DNA of 64,000 nucleotides, from NCBI GenBank assembly GCA_002270565.1, contig NQMI01000165.1, positions 5,051 through 69,050 of the forward strand, written 5' to 3'. Source of the stretch: Stenocarpella maydis (Eukaryota > Ascomycota > Sordariomycetes > Diaporthales > Diaporthaceae). Positions 24,359 through 36,543 of this stretch are shown here, piece by piece. Below the pieces are notes generated by a model. It had not been told where the DNA came from. It ran no database searches and saw only the letters and a list, made by a program, of their open reading frames with translations. Position 1 is the first letter of the stretch. Every line of letters starts with the position of its first letter. Position numbers and translations under genes: made by a program.

Positions 24359-27300
24359 AGCCTTCCAAGACGTTGATCCTCCTCCGTGTCGCGAACTTTA
24401 TTTCCTGCGTGTTACGCGACGCGGCCAGAGACCAACCCTTGCTTACCATCGCCATGTTTCGGGCCAAAAGGCTGGTGTACTGGTACGACCCATGGCCCTC
24501 CCCATCTGCTTCCTGGACTCGGACATGGCTCGGTCGATCAGGTATTGTTCTTGACTGCCCGGGGGCTGTAATGTCATGTCCCGTGCCTACATATGGCCCC
24601 AGCGAGCCGGGCCTGTTCTACTATACTCCGCAGCCATCCTGAAATCACCAGCCCGAGCGGCGCGACTTCCTAGAAATGCCGAGCCTTCCCTCGTCTGCTG
24701 TCCGAGCTGTGATTCCGAGCCTCCATGATTCGGGAAACAGTGGAGGTGGAGAAATATCACTCGCTGGATTAATTCGGCGTCCCAGCGCTCGAATAATGAA
24801 CCACTAAAATCTCGAGGCAACCGCTACATCACAGTGTTTGAGACGATCCTTGATACAGGCGCGAATGTCTGTTTCAGGAGCAGAGGCCGGTTCTCCGACA
24901 GTGGCTGCTACTCGGGATGGGTTACCAACATAGACCTAAATAATTCGCCAACAGAAACTCAGGCCCGCAGACCGCTTACCACTGATTGCTTGAGAGCTTT
25001 CGGCAGTGGCCAGGTCCCAGAATACTCTGTGATTTTTTAGAGAGGTGTTGTGTGAGGAGTCTAGGGATGTCCATGAACGTAACGTAAGCGAGTACACCGG
25101 GTTCTCGGCTTACATGCCAACCCGAAGCTGTTTTGTACGTGCAATGTCTTGAAGATATTTCTCCACAATAACCGCAAGTGGTAAGGGAGAGACTGGATTC
25201 GGAGCGCCCCTGTAGGGCCACCAATGACCAATGGCAGAGAGACGTTTTACTCCTCGACGTGTGCCTTTGGTTCACCTAGTATCAGTCCTCAACATGGGAC
25301 GCACAAGGCCAAATGATTGGCGTCCCCACAACCTCCGGCTGTCAATGCCATTTATTGATTACCAACCAGACCGGGGAAGTCAGTTCACGCCCCTCCCCCC
25401 CTCCCCTGACGAACGCCAAACAGGCAGCAATTCAGCCGGGGTTCCCCTGGACATGGGTTTGGTTGGTGATACTGACCACGCACCCTAACAACCCGGACTT
25501 CCAAAAAAAAGAGATAGGGCAACCCGTGGCCCAGGCGCACAGTACTACGAGCTCCCCGTGTGGTGTGGGAGCACCGCGCGGTTGCCAACGGATGTTGCTC
25601 TTGTGACGCGCGAGAGGGGGCACCGCCCTCATCCCTGCCGTTCACATACCTTGGTTTCTGGAGGTCATCAGAGAGAGGCCTGATCACGTAATAGACCTGG
25701 CCCAGCTTTCAGAATTGCCTCGGGGGGCTTGTCGACGATCGCCCTTGACGTGCAGGATTTGTGTTCTCTCTGGTATGGTGTGTCTCTCTGCAATCCATAA
25801 TGACACCCAGCAACTGTCTACCTCCAATCTTTGGAAACTTATTGAACACCGCGTGCTCAGCTCATGCTGTAAGGCAGGGCCCGAACCATGCCCTATTTTA
25901 GTTTGTTCAACGTCCGTGAGGCTCCGCTGAGGTACCCACACCTCGGGTAATAATGTATACTCCGTATATTATAACTAAAGCTTGGGTCCACTGTATGTCA
26001 TGTGCACTAGTATTGTAGGGTATATGGCCGTTAAGGAGTTTTTAATCTAATTGGATGGTAGGTCCGGCGCGACCACTCCTCTTCTCGTATGGGAGGGGCC
26101 CCGAAGGGGCCCGTAGCGGAGTGTGAGGACTCCGAGGAGAGTGTCTTCCTCCCAGATGAATTGTATAAGCCGAGAGCAGCCGGGGGGTCTCTCCTTGGGT
26201 TGTTCAAAAGGTCTCTCCCCCCCCCCCCTTTGCCTGCAGTGACTGTAGGGGGATAAGCTCGTCATATCTCATCAGACCTGGACAACCCAGGTGCCAACTG
26301 ATCTCAGACGTTGTGGCGATGCTTGATATGACAGATGACTGAGCCGTTAGACCAAACTACAGTCATGGAGAGGGAGGGTGCATGCGAAGGGTGGTGGGAT
26401 GTTTCGTGGCACTTGGCTAACCAAGTCGCTGCTGGCAGTCATTGATACTGCCCCCCCCCCCACCACGGACACGGCCTTCGAGGCCCACTCCTGCTAGCTA
26501 CCCTACCCTCCTGTCTTGGCTCTTTCCTGCTGCTGGAGAGGTGGCGCTCATCCCTCTTCAGCCCGGCGTAATGGAGCTCAGCTGCCCCGGTGTCTAATAA
26601 GCCCTCTCGTGACGACCGCCCAGGCCCCACAAGATCCACGTCGATATCCAGGGGTCTCGGGGAGAGAGATAGAGAGAGATAGAGAGGGTTTTTACCAATC
26701 TTGTACATGCTCTGGTCCTGGCCAAAGACCGTAGCCTGGCGGTCCAGAGTGGGAGCATAAAAGGTGGCAGAGTAACAGAAGCAAAAGTCGATTCGGGCAA
26801 ACCGGATGTGTATGAGTAACTGGCTTCCTCGCATCTGAGCAAGTTGGACTAGTTCCGAGGGGGCGACCCATCAAGGCAGTAGTACGTCAGGTGGGAAGTG
26901 AGTAATTCTGCGTGTGAATTACATGAGTAGGTACGCCTTATGCCACCTCATCCCATAACTGATTAGAGAATTCAGGCGGCCACAGGGTATTGGTTGCTGG
27001 CATCCCCTAAACCGCAGGGAGAAACTATGTTAACCGGTGATCCAGTCCCTTCGGCACCGGGAGACATCCGTATCATAGGTGATGGTTGAGAATCGACAGG
27101 AGGCTCTCCAGCAGTGCCCGCAGGTATTGATAGCTGCCGAGAGGGGGCGGGCTGGTAGAAAACATGTGTGATGTTTTCAGCACCAGGCAGGCAGGCAGAC
27201 ACCCAGAGCAAGGGAGACCAAGACATGCCTGAGCACCCTTCAGGTATTTCCAACAAACAAGGGCGGGCAGCCTGTCGAAAGACTTGTCAATGGAGGGCCG

Positions 27301-27434
27301 GCCGAGGGCCAGATCGGCCGGCCTGGAAGCAAGTAACAGGCAGAGGCCGTTTACAAACAAGTGCTACTGCAGCCACCCACCTACCACACACACACACACC
27401 TTGTTGAAGACCTTTGGGCCCCTTGCCACCCAAC
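24357..27434. other. Gene-free stretch
   Basis: About 3 kb with no supported gene on either strand; frames are short and domain-free. It holds poly-C runs near 26217-26228 and 26451-26461, a GA-rich repeat near 26666-26690, a (CA)n run at 27388-27400 and the motif tatactccgtata at 25957-25969. Probably decayed intergenic DNA. Confidence 0.5.
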
Positions 27435-27524
27435 ACCTGTATAGTATAGGCGTTAGTATATTGGATTTTCAAATATTAAACTTTGATACCTCCAAAGACT
27501 CGGGTTCAAATCCCGGTGCAGGTA
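27435..27524 (+). tRNA. tRNA-Glu(UUC)-like gene with an 18-nt intron
   Basis: A complete cloverleaf can be drawn. The acceptor stem is ACCTGTA (27435-27441) with TGCAGGT (27517-27523) and discriminator A27524. The D stem is GTAT/GTAT around AGGCGTTA. The anticodon stem is TTGGA/TCCAA, and the T arm is TCGGG-TTCAAAT-CCCGG with an intact B box. The anticodon loop is 25 nt, that is 7 plus an 18-nt intron after position 37, with anticodon TTC at 27468-27470. A T-rich stretch follows at about 27600 rather than immediately. The first acceptor base is A and the D loop lacks the usual GG, so a tRNA pseudogene is possible. Confidence 0.6.
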
Positions 27525-28430
27525 CTCTTTTTCGCTGCCTTGGTGTGGGGTGTGGAATCGGCAATCCGGGGGGCGAGGCACGAACCCGTGGATCGACCTT
27601 TTTTTCTTCTTTTCTTTTCCTTTCTTTTTTTTCTTGTGCCGTCTCTTGGACAACTGAACCCTCGACACCCGATGCCAGCGAGGCAGAACACTTGTTCTGG
27701 CGTGTGCGATCTCGAGAGGATGTGCTTAGACCTTGGTGGGTGCGAGGCAGGTTTGAGAGAGCCGGCCGCCTGCTCGTAACACCAGCAATGCAGACGCCCG
27801 TTTCTCCCCGACTTAAGCAATTATGCTGATGTGCCGACCTGGGCCCGCGAGGAGAATCCTACTTAGGATTACTTTTTATTGAGTGCCAATCTCGGCGGCT
27901 GTCCAATAAACCCCCCCCCCAAACCATCCATCCGACCCGACAATGTCATCAAATTCCTTGGGTCATCACATTAGATTGGTCCCGTTTAAAAAGGGGCGGC
28001 CGGAGTCGTGGTCATTCCGCGAGTCAAGCTGGCCATCATCCATAGATCGTTCTCATACTCGTTGGCCTCGGGGCCTCGGGCAAATAAGTCCATGGGATCC
28101 TCGACGACGACGACGACAACAACAACATTGATCAGGGCAAAATACTTGCGACCCGGCTCCCTCGCAGCGCCAACGGAGATTGCCCTGGAAACTCAGGACG
28201 GCAAGTCTTGATCCCTCAACACACAAAGTCCCCGCTCAGAACGACACACGGGTCGCAGGAGCAAGCGAGCCAATGTCAGCATTTACCGCCAGCAGTCACG
28301 TACATGGCATCAAAATGATCATGTTGGCGCCGCACACTTGGGTATTTACACCATTCCATGTTATTATCTTCAATGTACACATAAAAAAAAAAAAAAAGGA
28401 ACTCAACCCCCCCTTCCCCCAACCCACATC
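27525..28430. other. Gene-free stretch and 3' flank of the GH5 gene
   Basis: No supported gene. It contains a pyrimidine-rich run at about 27598-27640, a poly-C run at 27909-27918, a (GAC)n(AAC)n repeat at about 28103-28126 and a poly-A run at 28383-28397 just before the GH5 3' end. Confidence 0.5.
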
Positions 28431-29913
28431 TCACGACAGGGTCGCCTCGACCATCGGGGCCAGGGTGCTGTTGACAAACGCCGGGTCGCGCCACGCGCTC
28501 CAGTCGTGCGTCAGCAGCCCCCACGTCTCGTCGTAGTCCTGCGTGCCGCTGCGGATGTAGTAGCTCCCGGCGACGACCCAGATCATCCACCCCGCCTTCT
28601 GGGCGGGCAGGTAGCTCGCGAGGCACTGCGGGTAGGGCGTGAGGTACGTCTTGCCGTCCTGCGCGAACCCCCACTCGGTCAGCAGCACGGGGAAGCGGTT
28701 GATGCCTGCCGCCGCGTTGGGGTCCATGGCCTGGAACCCGCTATTATAGAGGCTCGACTCGAGCGAGGAGCAGCTGGTGGCGCCGGTGTTGTAGTTGTGC
28801 AGCTCGAGCACGACCTTGCCGGCGGCGAAGTCGCCGCGCGAGAAGGTGCCGGAGCCGGGCGTCAGGGCGGTGCCCTGCACGACGGGGGTCAGGTACGTGT
28901 CGAAGTCGAGCCCCGAGAGGACGACGAGCGTGTCCGGGTTGGCCGCGCTGACGGCCGCGGCGCCCGCCCTCACGTGCTCGTACCACGTCTGCCAGTTGTA
29001 CGTCTCGGCGAGCGTGGCGTTGTCGTCCGGGGTGCGGGGCTCGTTGCGCAGCGACATGGACGCCAGGGCCGGCCACGAGTTGGCCTGTGGGGGGGGGGGG
29101 GTTGTTGTCAGTCCGGGGCCGTTTAGGGGGGGGGGGGAGGAGAAGAAAAGGGTAAAGGGGGGGAGAAGAAGAAAAAGGGTGAAGGGGGGGGTTGTTAAAT
29201 TGCAAGCTTGAGACCTGCTGGTCTCCTGGCGGTGGAGGCTTACATGTTCTGCCATGAAGGCCAGCCCTCGGGTCCAGTTGGCGACGGAGAAGTACGTGTC
29301 CCCCCACCACGAGTTGCCGTCGTCGGTGGAGCAGCACCACATGCCCTTTGAGATGTGGTTATCCAGGTCGATGTAGATCTCGTTGGCTGCCAGCTCCGCA
29401 GCCACCGCGTCAAAGACCTGGGCGTGTCACAGGAGGGAGTCAGTCATGCCCAACCCACACGGGGACCGTCTCCCCGTGGCCACCAGGGGAAAAGCCACAA
29501 CCCACCTCCAGCCTCGTGATATTGGCGCTGAAGCCCGGGTTCGCAGCCAGGATCTGGCCGAAGACGGCCGTGCCGTTGGCCTCGCCCAGGGCCGCGGTCA
29601 GGGCCCGGGAGAGGGGGATGTCCACGCCGCCGTTCTCGTATATCTGGTCGATCATCTCGATGGCGTACGTCAGGCGGACGGCGTTCATGCCGAGCTCCTT
29701 GAGCTTGGAGACGATGTGGGCCACGCTCTGGTACTGCAGGCCCTCGGGGATCATGACGTCGGCGGCGCCGGGCCAGTTTGCGCCGGCGAAGGTGACGACG
29801 TTGCCCGATGCGCCGAGGATGTCGCGGCCGGAGACAGTGAGGGGCTTGTCCGGCCACGCCTGGGCGGCGGCTGCGAGGCCCATGAGCCCGGCGAGGGCAA
29901 CGGAGGACTTCAT
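28431..29913 (-). CDS. Secreted glycoside hydrolase family 5 (cellulase-like) enzyme
   Basis: Model: complement of 29913-29506, 29417-29244 and 29084-28431, 411 aa. Introns are 88 nt (GTGGGT...CAG) and 159 nt (GTAAGC...CAG). An N-terminal signal peptide (MKSSVALAGLMGLAAAAQA) points to secretion. GH5 features are a TIM-barrel-like order with NAVRLTYAIEM, LDNHISKGMWCCSTDDGNSWWGD, the acid/base Glu209 in LRNEP, His290 in LELHNY and the nucleophile Glu331 in LLTEWGF. The family cleaves beta-linked glycans by a retaining mechanism. Substrate and subfamily cannot be told by eye. The gene looks intact, and the length is normal for a single-domain GH5 without a cellulose-binding module. It lies next to a P450 and a secreted peptidase-like gene, with no evident shared pathway. 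Confidence 0.85.
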
Positions 29914-30040
29914 GTCGGCGGTGACGGTGTGGTCGTCGGGGCAGGGGGGCAGCCGTGTCAGTCAGGACCAGAGGACCGAGGAGGGGTGAGCATGCTCGTG
30001 CCTTGCAGGAGGGTGCATCGCTGCCGGGGGATAACACGTC

Positions 30041-30049
30041 TTTTATGAG
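30041..30049 (-). promoter_or_regulatory. Putative TATA box of the GH5 gene
   Basis: The minus-strand sequence CATAAAAGAC lies about 130 bp upstream of the GH5 start codon at 29913 in otherwise GC-rich DNA. Suggestive only. Confidence 0.35.
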
Positions 30050-30867
30050 CGCGCGTCAGGTTACATTCTGGATTCATCACGAGGGCTGCTGCGGGGGCGT
30101 TGTGATCTCATAGCACCGGGGACAGTAGCAGCGGCTACACGTCTCGCTCCGAGGTGTGCCGATACGGGCGTGGCGGGCAGGACGAGAGGAGTTATCTCGC
30201 ATCGGGTGGGGCCGACCAAGAAGTTCCCATACTGTGGATGCGTGGATGGCGGGCAGGGGAACGCAGATCGGTCGTCGTCATGCACGGAGGCACTAAACGG
30301 TGTAGTATAAATCTAGGTGACGACGCAGGGGCCGCCCAGGTGAAGAGACACGAGATACTCACCTGCACCACCTACGAGCAGGTGTCAAGTCGGGAGAAAA
30401 GTGCCGAGACCGCCGCGGCTGGGCAGTCTGCCACTGTGCCTCTGCTGCTTCCCGGGAGATAAGAGGGTGTGCCCGGCTGCCGGCTCCGTGATCCCCGACG
30501 GCACCCGCCTTCCGCCGGGACACGCGCTCGGTGGAATGCCCGCCTTGGGCGAGAACGCGGGGATTCTCCACGCAGGGGGGGAGACAAGCCCGGGAGCCCG
30601 GCCGATGTCTACGACAAGGTCTCGTGATGGGGCAACAGCGGGGGCCCAGTGCACAGTCTCGGCATCAGAACCGATCCGGGGGTGGGCTCGCCTACACTTA
30701 CACCATGCCCGGAGCGCGGGACGGCAGTGAGGCCATCGCCAAGGCCTGGGAATGTGTTCCACGGCTCATCTACTAACAGGACGGCCGCTATTACCATGCA
30801 CAGCCCCGCCATGCTGAGCCAGCCCGAGCCGCACGACCTGTCCGGCTGTTTGTCCCCCCCTCCACTC
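30050..30867. other. Intergenic: GH5 upstream and P450 downstream
   Basis: GC-rich sequence between the GH5 5' end and the P450 3' end, both genes on the minus strand. Frames here lack domains. It should contain the GH5 promoter and the P450 terminator region. Confidence 0.5.
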
Positions 30868-32762
30868 TCAGGCGACGCCGTCCCTCCTCCGGAACTCGAC
30901 CATGACGCCCTCCTTCCAGCTCGTAAACGTGTCGATGAGCTGCATCTCGCCCGGCCTGTCCCTGCCCCACTCCCTCCCCTCGCGCCCCTCCGCCGGGTCG
31001 GCAACACCCACGGCCCTCCTCATGTCGTACAGGAACACCATCCTCGCCAGCGCCGTCGTCATCTCGACGTACGCCAGCCCTTGCCGATGCACCCCCGAGG
31101 CCCGATGCTGCGCGCGCGGGAACGAACCGCCGTCAGCTACCCGGGGCACACGGAAACGAACAATGACTCTGGTCGGGGGGGGAGAGGGAGACTCACCTGA
31201 ACGGACAGAACGCACCCTGCGCGGCGGCCACGTCCGCGTCGCTCACCACGCCCCCGGACTCGAGCCTCTCGCCGGCGAGCCACCTCTCGGGCGCGTAGGT
31301 GAAGGGGCTGGGGTAGTACTCGGGGCAGTGGTGGATGGCGTAGTGCGGCACGCCGACACGGTGCCGGGGGGACGCGCACGCCGTCGACGACCATGCCGCC
31401 GGCCAGCACCTCGCGGGGCAGCAGCCCGCCAGCCACGCGACGAGGGCTCAGGCGCTGGCCTCGTCGACGCAGGCGCGCAGGTACGCGCACGAGGCCAGCG
31501 CCGGGCCCTGGCATATGTCCTCGACGGCCGCGAACGCGCGCCTGACCTCGGCCTGCAGCCTCGCGAGGGCGCGCGGGCTGCGCGTCAGGTAGAAGAGGGT
31601 GGCGGCCAGGGCGGTGGAGGTGGTGTCGCTGCCCGCGATGATGAGCAGGTTCGACTCGCCCCACAGCTCGGGCGTCGTGAAGCCCTGGCCCGTCTGCGGG
31701 TCGCGCGCCCGCAGCAGGTGGTAGAAGAAGTCGCGCCGGTCCGCCTCGCCGCCCAGCCGCGCGTCCGCCAGCTGCGCCCGCGAGAGGCCATGTACCTGGC
31801 CGCCGGCCGCGATGTTGGGGAGGAGGAGCCGGTCGAGGGAGAGGGTGTCGAGGATGGGCATGGTGCCGCACTGTTGGGCGTCGTCTCAGGGGTCAGCAAC
31901 CATCATGCAGCAGCAGCAGCACACACCCAACACATCAGACCTGTCTTGGGACTGCGGGCGGTGGTGGCAAAGGGGGAAGGGGGGGGGGGGGAGGAGGCCT
32001 TGTCCTACAATCAGGTGCCGGTGCGCCGCGCTGCCCACGAGGTCAATGGCGAAGCGGTTGTCGTCCCTCTCGAGCATGTGGAAGGCCTTGCCAAAGCACA
32101 GGTCGCCGAGGATGTCCATGGCCAGGTATCCGAACCAGTCGGACATGCACCGTGGCGCGGTCCACCCCTTTGCGTCCGCGCCGCCGCCCGCCCGGCCGCC
32201 GATCTGGTCGCAAAAGGTGCGGATGTTGGCCAGGATGTACCGCTCCATCTCCCTGATGGCCCCGTCGCTGAAGGCGTGGGCCATGACGCGGCGCTTGCGC
32301 GCGTGCAGCTCCCTGTCGCGGCAGTTGTGCGTGTTGGGCGCCGGGTGCACAAAGGCGTCGTAGAAGGCCGACTTGCGCACGTTGGCCCGGAAGCCGTAGA
32401 CGTCCCGGAGCGCCGCCGACGAGCTGAACGAGAGCGAGTCGGGCCCCCAGCGCACCACCCGGCCGTACCTCTGGTGCATGCGCCAGAGCTCGAGGTGCCG
32501 GTCGCCCTTGTAGCTGTGCCACAGCATGTAGGCGTCGGTTATCCTGGCGAGGAGCGGGCCGGGGTGGCTGGCCAGCGGGTGCAGGTAGAGGCGATAGATG
32601 ACGAGACATGTTGTCTGTTGCGCGTGTCAGTGTGGGCTCGGATTCTCTCCTCCCCCCTCCCCCCCCGGATTACGGGTAGGTATCCAGGCTTACATAGAGC
32701 ACGCAGGCGCCGGCTACTATGCCGAGCCACATGGTGGTGTGCGAGAGCGAGAGGTCAGCCAT
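30868..32762 (-). pseudogene. Cytochrome P450 monooxygenase, disrupted by three one-base deletions
   Basis: Exons on the complement are 32762-32694, 32614-32009, 31870-31197 and 31107-30868, each with GT..AG borders. A membrane anchor (MWLGIVAGACVLY) is followed by YRLYLHPLASHPGP, the oxygen-binding I-helix AGSDTTST, the PERW region and the haem motif FSIGPRGCIG, split by the last intron, so all hallmarks are present. The frame breaks at about 31457-31460 (giving a stop at 31450-31448, inside the ExxR helix), about 31355-31358 and about 31075-31080. Each break is explained by one missing base in a short G/C run. This is either a recent pseudogene or a normal gene with sequencing errors. P450s of this microsomal type oxidise lipophilic or secondary metabolites; substrate unknown. 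An intron carries a CAG run at 31905-31917. Confidence 0.8.
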
Positions 32763-34914
32763 ATTGGCCCGGTCGTCTTGATATTACTACCGAGTGCTTC
32801 ACCCCAGAGTGAGTGATACAGTCAGTCGTGAGGGACAAGTCGACAGAAACACCGAGACGAGACTGAGACCCAGGTGAGCGTCCCCCTCTCCTCCTTGTTA
32901 CTAAGTATTATAACACCGCCAGCACCCACCCTCTCGTCCCTCCCTCCAGGCGCACACAGACCAGGCGTCCAAGAGGCGGCTCGGCTGGACGCGGCCATGT
33001 CGAATGCACAGGCTTCCCCACGATCGGCGATATCCCCTGGCCCACACTGTGGCCCACTGCTGTAGGGCCGAGCTGTTAGCCTCGACATGTGCTGGGGTCC
33101 CCACGCCTCCAGGGCATAGTGTACTGTTAGTACATACACATGTAATCCCTATATCCTCGCTGTCCTACTGGCCCGGGGCCGTGGCATTCCTGCTTCGGAA
33201 TAAAGCCGCGGCCACAAAGCCGCACAACGGCCCCGGCGCGTGGTTGGCTGCGGCTCCCAACGGCCGACCGGATCGTGGCATTGTGTATGTACTCCGTACT
33301 GTGTAATCAGTATTGGATCCCCATGCTCAGTCTCGTAATGGCTCGGAGAGATGTGGGCGTTTCCTGTCTGTCCAGTACCCACCCCCCCCCTCTCCCCCGC
33401 AGGCCACCCAGACTGCGTGCGCAGCATCACACGTGTACTATGTACATATACATAGTATACTCGGTATCCTAATAAGCCGCAGGGTGCGGAGGTGTCTGGA
33501 ATTGTTCCGCACCACAACGGAGACCTCGGCGGTGGCAAACTAATCTGACCTTCCCTTTCTGGGGCCCAGGATTCGTGATGGTCCACGTGCATTGGCACAT
33601 AGACTACGACAGGCCGCTGATATGCGACGTCAGTAATCACCTGGGCACTTCAGACTATCTACGCACCCAGGGTGCCCAGCCCGCCATCCACAATCTCAGC
33701 TCTGCATAATTAGTTATCCCCTGGCCGTCCCCTGTGGCCCATGTCCCTGAGGCTCGACTGATGATGACAGCACACAGCAGACGGCACAAGATGCAGTCAG
33801 CTAATTACCACAAGCGCCCCCCCCCCCCCCCCCTGCTGACAGGACCACCACAGCTTCACCCCTACTCCACCCGAAGGCAACGAGGCAACCAAGAAGAAAA
33901 AGAAAAAACCGAGCTGCGGCAGTCCCTTTACACAGTTGGAAACTCGTAAAGACCCAGCATTAGATAAATATAACGCCTATAACCACGGGTACAGAATACA
34001 ATAGCCTGTCACTAAGAAAGTAGTGACGGCCTCGCGGTCTGAGGCCCACCCAGGCAGCTTAGTTGATTGACATGAACCAACACAAGGCGTATTCGCTGAG
34101 GCTCAGGCTTTTGAGAAATCCAATGCACTGGCTACAATAACTGGGCTGCTAGAGCATATTGGAGTTGTGACTCTGTTCCATTATACTTGGTAACCATCTT
34201 AGTATTACCTGGGTATGTTTATAGCGGATCACAGGCTTTGGTTCTGGACTTCTGAACTTATGTCTCTAGCTGCAGGGGTTGGAAGCGAACAGAGCTTAGT
34301 GGTATGAAGCAGTCGAAGAGACACGTGTTCGCAATTAGGACTCATGCCATGCTTAACTGCCTGGCCACAGTTGGTCGGAGCATAATAGCTGAGTACCTTT
34401 GTGGTGTGAGGATTGGACGGTCTGCTCACCCCTATCTGCACAAGGCGGAAACATAGTCTTGGCCAGGTACTGGAATCGCGGTTTCACTGTTTCAGTGTCC
34501 AGACAAAGTTTGAGGCCTTGATGCCAACACGCCGGGGCGCGGCATAGTGTTCAAGAAGGCTCAGCTGGGGCGCACTGCGAGCGCTCACTTAAGCTCGCGG
34601 CCTGGAACAAAGCTTAATCGCCCCTGAGAGCATCTGTTATACCCGACCTATTTATGTGCATGAGCTCGCGAAAACGTGCGGCCCAGCCGAGCTTAAAGGC
34701 TTGTTCGCTTCCTGAAGTCTGCCTGCGGCCATTTCCCAACACTGCGATTGGGCCGGCAACCAAGCCCTGAGAAGAGACAATCTCACGTTGACTGGGAAAG
34801 TCGGGCTGTGGTGAGACTTATATATACTGCGGCCATGGGTTGAGACCCAACTTATTGTTTGTTTCCCAGCGATCGACCTGAGATCTACAGCCTAGCCGGG
34901 TCAGCCACAGTACA
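32763..34914. other. Intergenic between divergent P450 and TAP-like gene
   Basis: About 2.1 kb with no supported gene. It contains a long poly-C tract (about 33817-33833), tactccgta-type motifs near 33293 and a TATA-like element near the right end. Region 34255-34300 reads MSLAAGVGSEQS, faintly like the hAT transposase C-terminus, but it is too short to call. Confidence 0.5.
34819..34826 (+). promoter_or_regulatory. TATA box of the TAP-like gene
   Basis: TATATATA lies 96 bp upstream of the start codon at 34915, in the expected orientation and distance for a fungal TATA promoter. Confidence 0.55.
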
Positions 34915-36543
34915 ATGATGCATTGGTCCAAAACTGCCCCCAAGGCCCTAGCAACACTCCTTGTCCTCCTCGCAGACTCAACTGACAGCCATGCTGTTCC
35001 AAGACAGGCTCCTCCTCCCCCAGCGGCTGGGAGTGTCACATTCGTGCCGTGCCCTACGGTAGACCCTTTCTTACCGCAGGACACGGCCCTGGGCCTGCAG
35101 TGCGCCAATATCTCGGTGCCAATAGTGCACGACCAGCCCGGCGGCGAGCAGACACAGCTCAGCATCGTCAAGATGCCCGCCAGGGGCAGCAGGCGGGTGG
35201 GCAACCTGTTCATCAACCCCGGCGGGCCGGGCGCCCCGGCCTCGACCCAGATCCTGAATTTTGCCATTGGCGGCCTGCCGATCGGGCGGGCGCTCACGGA
35301 CAGCTTCGACATCATCGCCATGGACCCCCGTGGCGTGGGCATGAGCACGCCATCCAAGTGCGATATCACGATCGCAAACGAGCCGAGCGAGTTCGACATG
35401 ACCACGGACGCGGGGCTCCAGCAGCAGATAGACTACAACCAGAGGCTGGGGGCGAGCTGCAGGGCCCTCATGGGGCCGCTCTTTGACAACATGGACACCA
35501 TCGCCGTGGCCAAGGACATGGAGCTGGTCCGAGCCGGTAAGTCGGGTTGTCACCACGGCCACACCCGGGGCGACCCAGCAGCACGGGGCTGACACGCACG
35601 CGCAGCAATCGGCGACGAGCCCATGAGCTTCCTCGGCCAGTCGTACGGGACGCAGCTCGGGGCGCAGTACGCGCAGCTGTTCCCCGGCAGGGTGCGTGCC
35701 ATGGCCCTGGACGGCGTCCTGCAGCACACGGGCGACTACGGCTCCAACGTGCTAACCCAGACCAGGGCCCTGGACGCGGCCCTCCAGGAGTTCTTCCGCC
35801 GCTGCGAGAGCAACATGACGGCGGGCTGCGGCGCGCAGGGGGCCCAGGTGCGCCAGCTGTGGGCCGGCCTCGTGGACAGGGCCGCGGCGGGCGCGCTCCA
35901 GGCGCCCGGGTGCGACGACACGCCGCGGACGGGCTGCCTCCGCAACGTGTCGGTCTCGGACCTCCTCGGCAGGGCGCGGGGGCTGACCGAGTCGCCCGGC
36001 GGGCAGCGCCGCCTGGCGCGGATCCTCGCGCTGGCCGGCGCGGCCAACGCCTCGTCCGCGGACGCGCTGGCGCCGGGGCTGCTGAGCGGCAACGCGTTCC
36101 TCGACTCATCGAGCTACTCCATCACCAACGTGCAGTGCCAGGACGGGCACTTTGTCGACGCGACCCTGGCGCCCTCGCCGGTGGGGCAGGTGAGGGAGCT
36201 GGCGGCGCTGGCGCGCAACTCGACCGTCACGCCCGGGATGGGCGAGTTCTTCCGGCGCACGGTGGGCTGCACGGGGTGGCCTGCGCGCATCACCAACCCG
36301 AGGAGGGCGCTGGACGTGATGGGCACGCAGAACCCCGTGCTGCTGGTGCACACCACGTTCGACCCGGCGACGAGCCCCGAGTATGCGAGGGGGATGCTCG
36401 GGGAGATACGGGGGAGCGTGCTGCTTGTCAGGGACGGCCTGGGCCACACGAGCTACTTCAACGCCGGGGCGGCGGCGGCGGCGGTGGATGCGTACCTGGT
36501 CAACCTCACCGTGCCGGCGGCCGGGACCGTAGTGACCAGCTGA
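34915..36543 (+). CDS. Secreted alpha/beta hydrolase, TAP-like (tripeptidyl aminopeptidase type)
   Basis: Two exons, 34915-35536 and 35606-36543, with a 69-nt intron (GTAAGT...CAG, phase 1); 519 aa. A signal peptide is followed by the oxyanion-hole region NPGGPG (101-106) and DPRGVG. The nucleophile is Ser220 in GQSYG, Asp460 lies in TTFDPAT and His488 in GLGHTS, a complete serine-hydrolase triad. The C-terminal part from the Asp onward matches the TAP-like C-terminal domain arrangement. Several N-x-S/T sites fit an extracellular glycoprotein. Family members release N-terminal peptides or hydrolyse esters; the exact substrate cannot be read from sequence. Intact, with a TATA box 96 bp upstream. 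Confidence 0.82.

Noticed and set aside
24213..24642. Plus-strand frames with a poly-lysine run
   Set aside because: Created by the 31-A tract; no conserved sequence on either side.
30902..32812. Long plus-strand frame (636 codons) over the P450
   Set aside because: It is the antisense shadow of the GC-rich P450 exons; the P450 motifs and splice sites are on the minus strand.
34255..34440. Possible hAT transposase C-terminus (AAGVGSEQS)
   Set aside because: Only about eight residues match the familiar pattern and stops follow at once.
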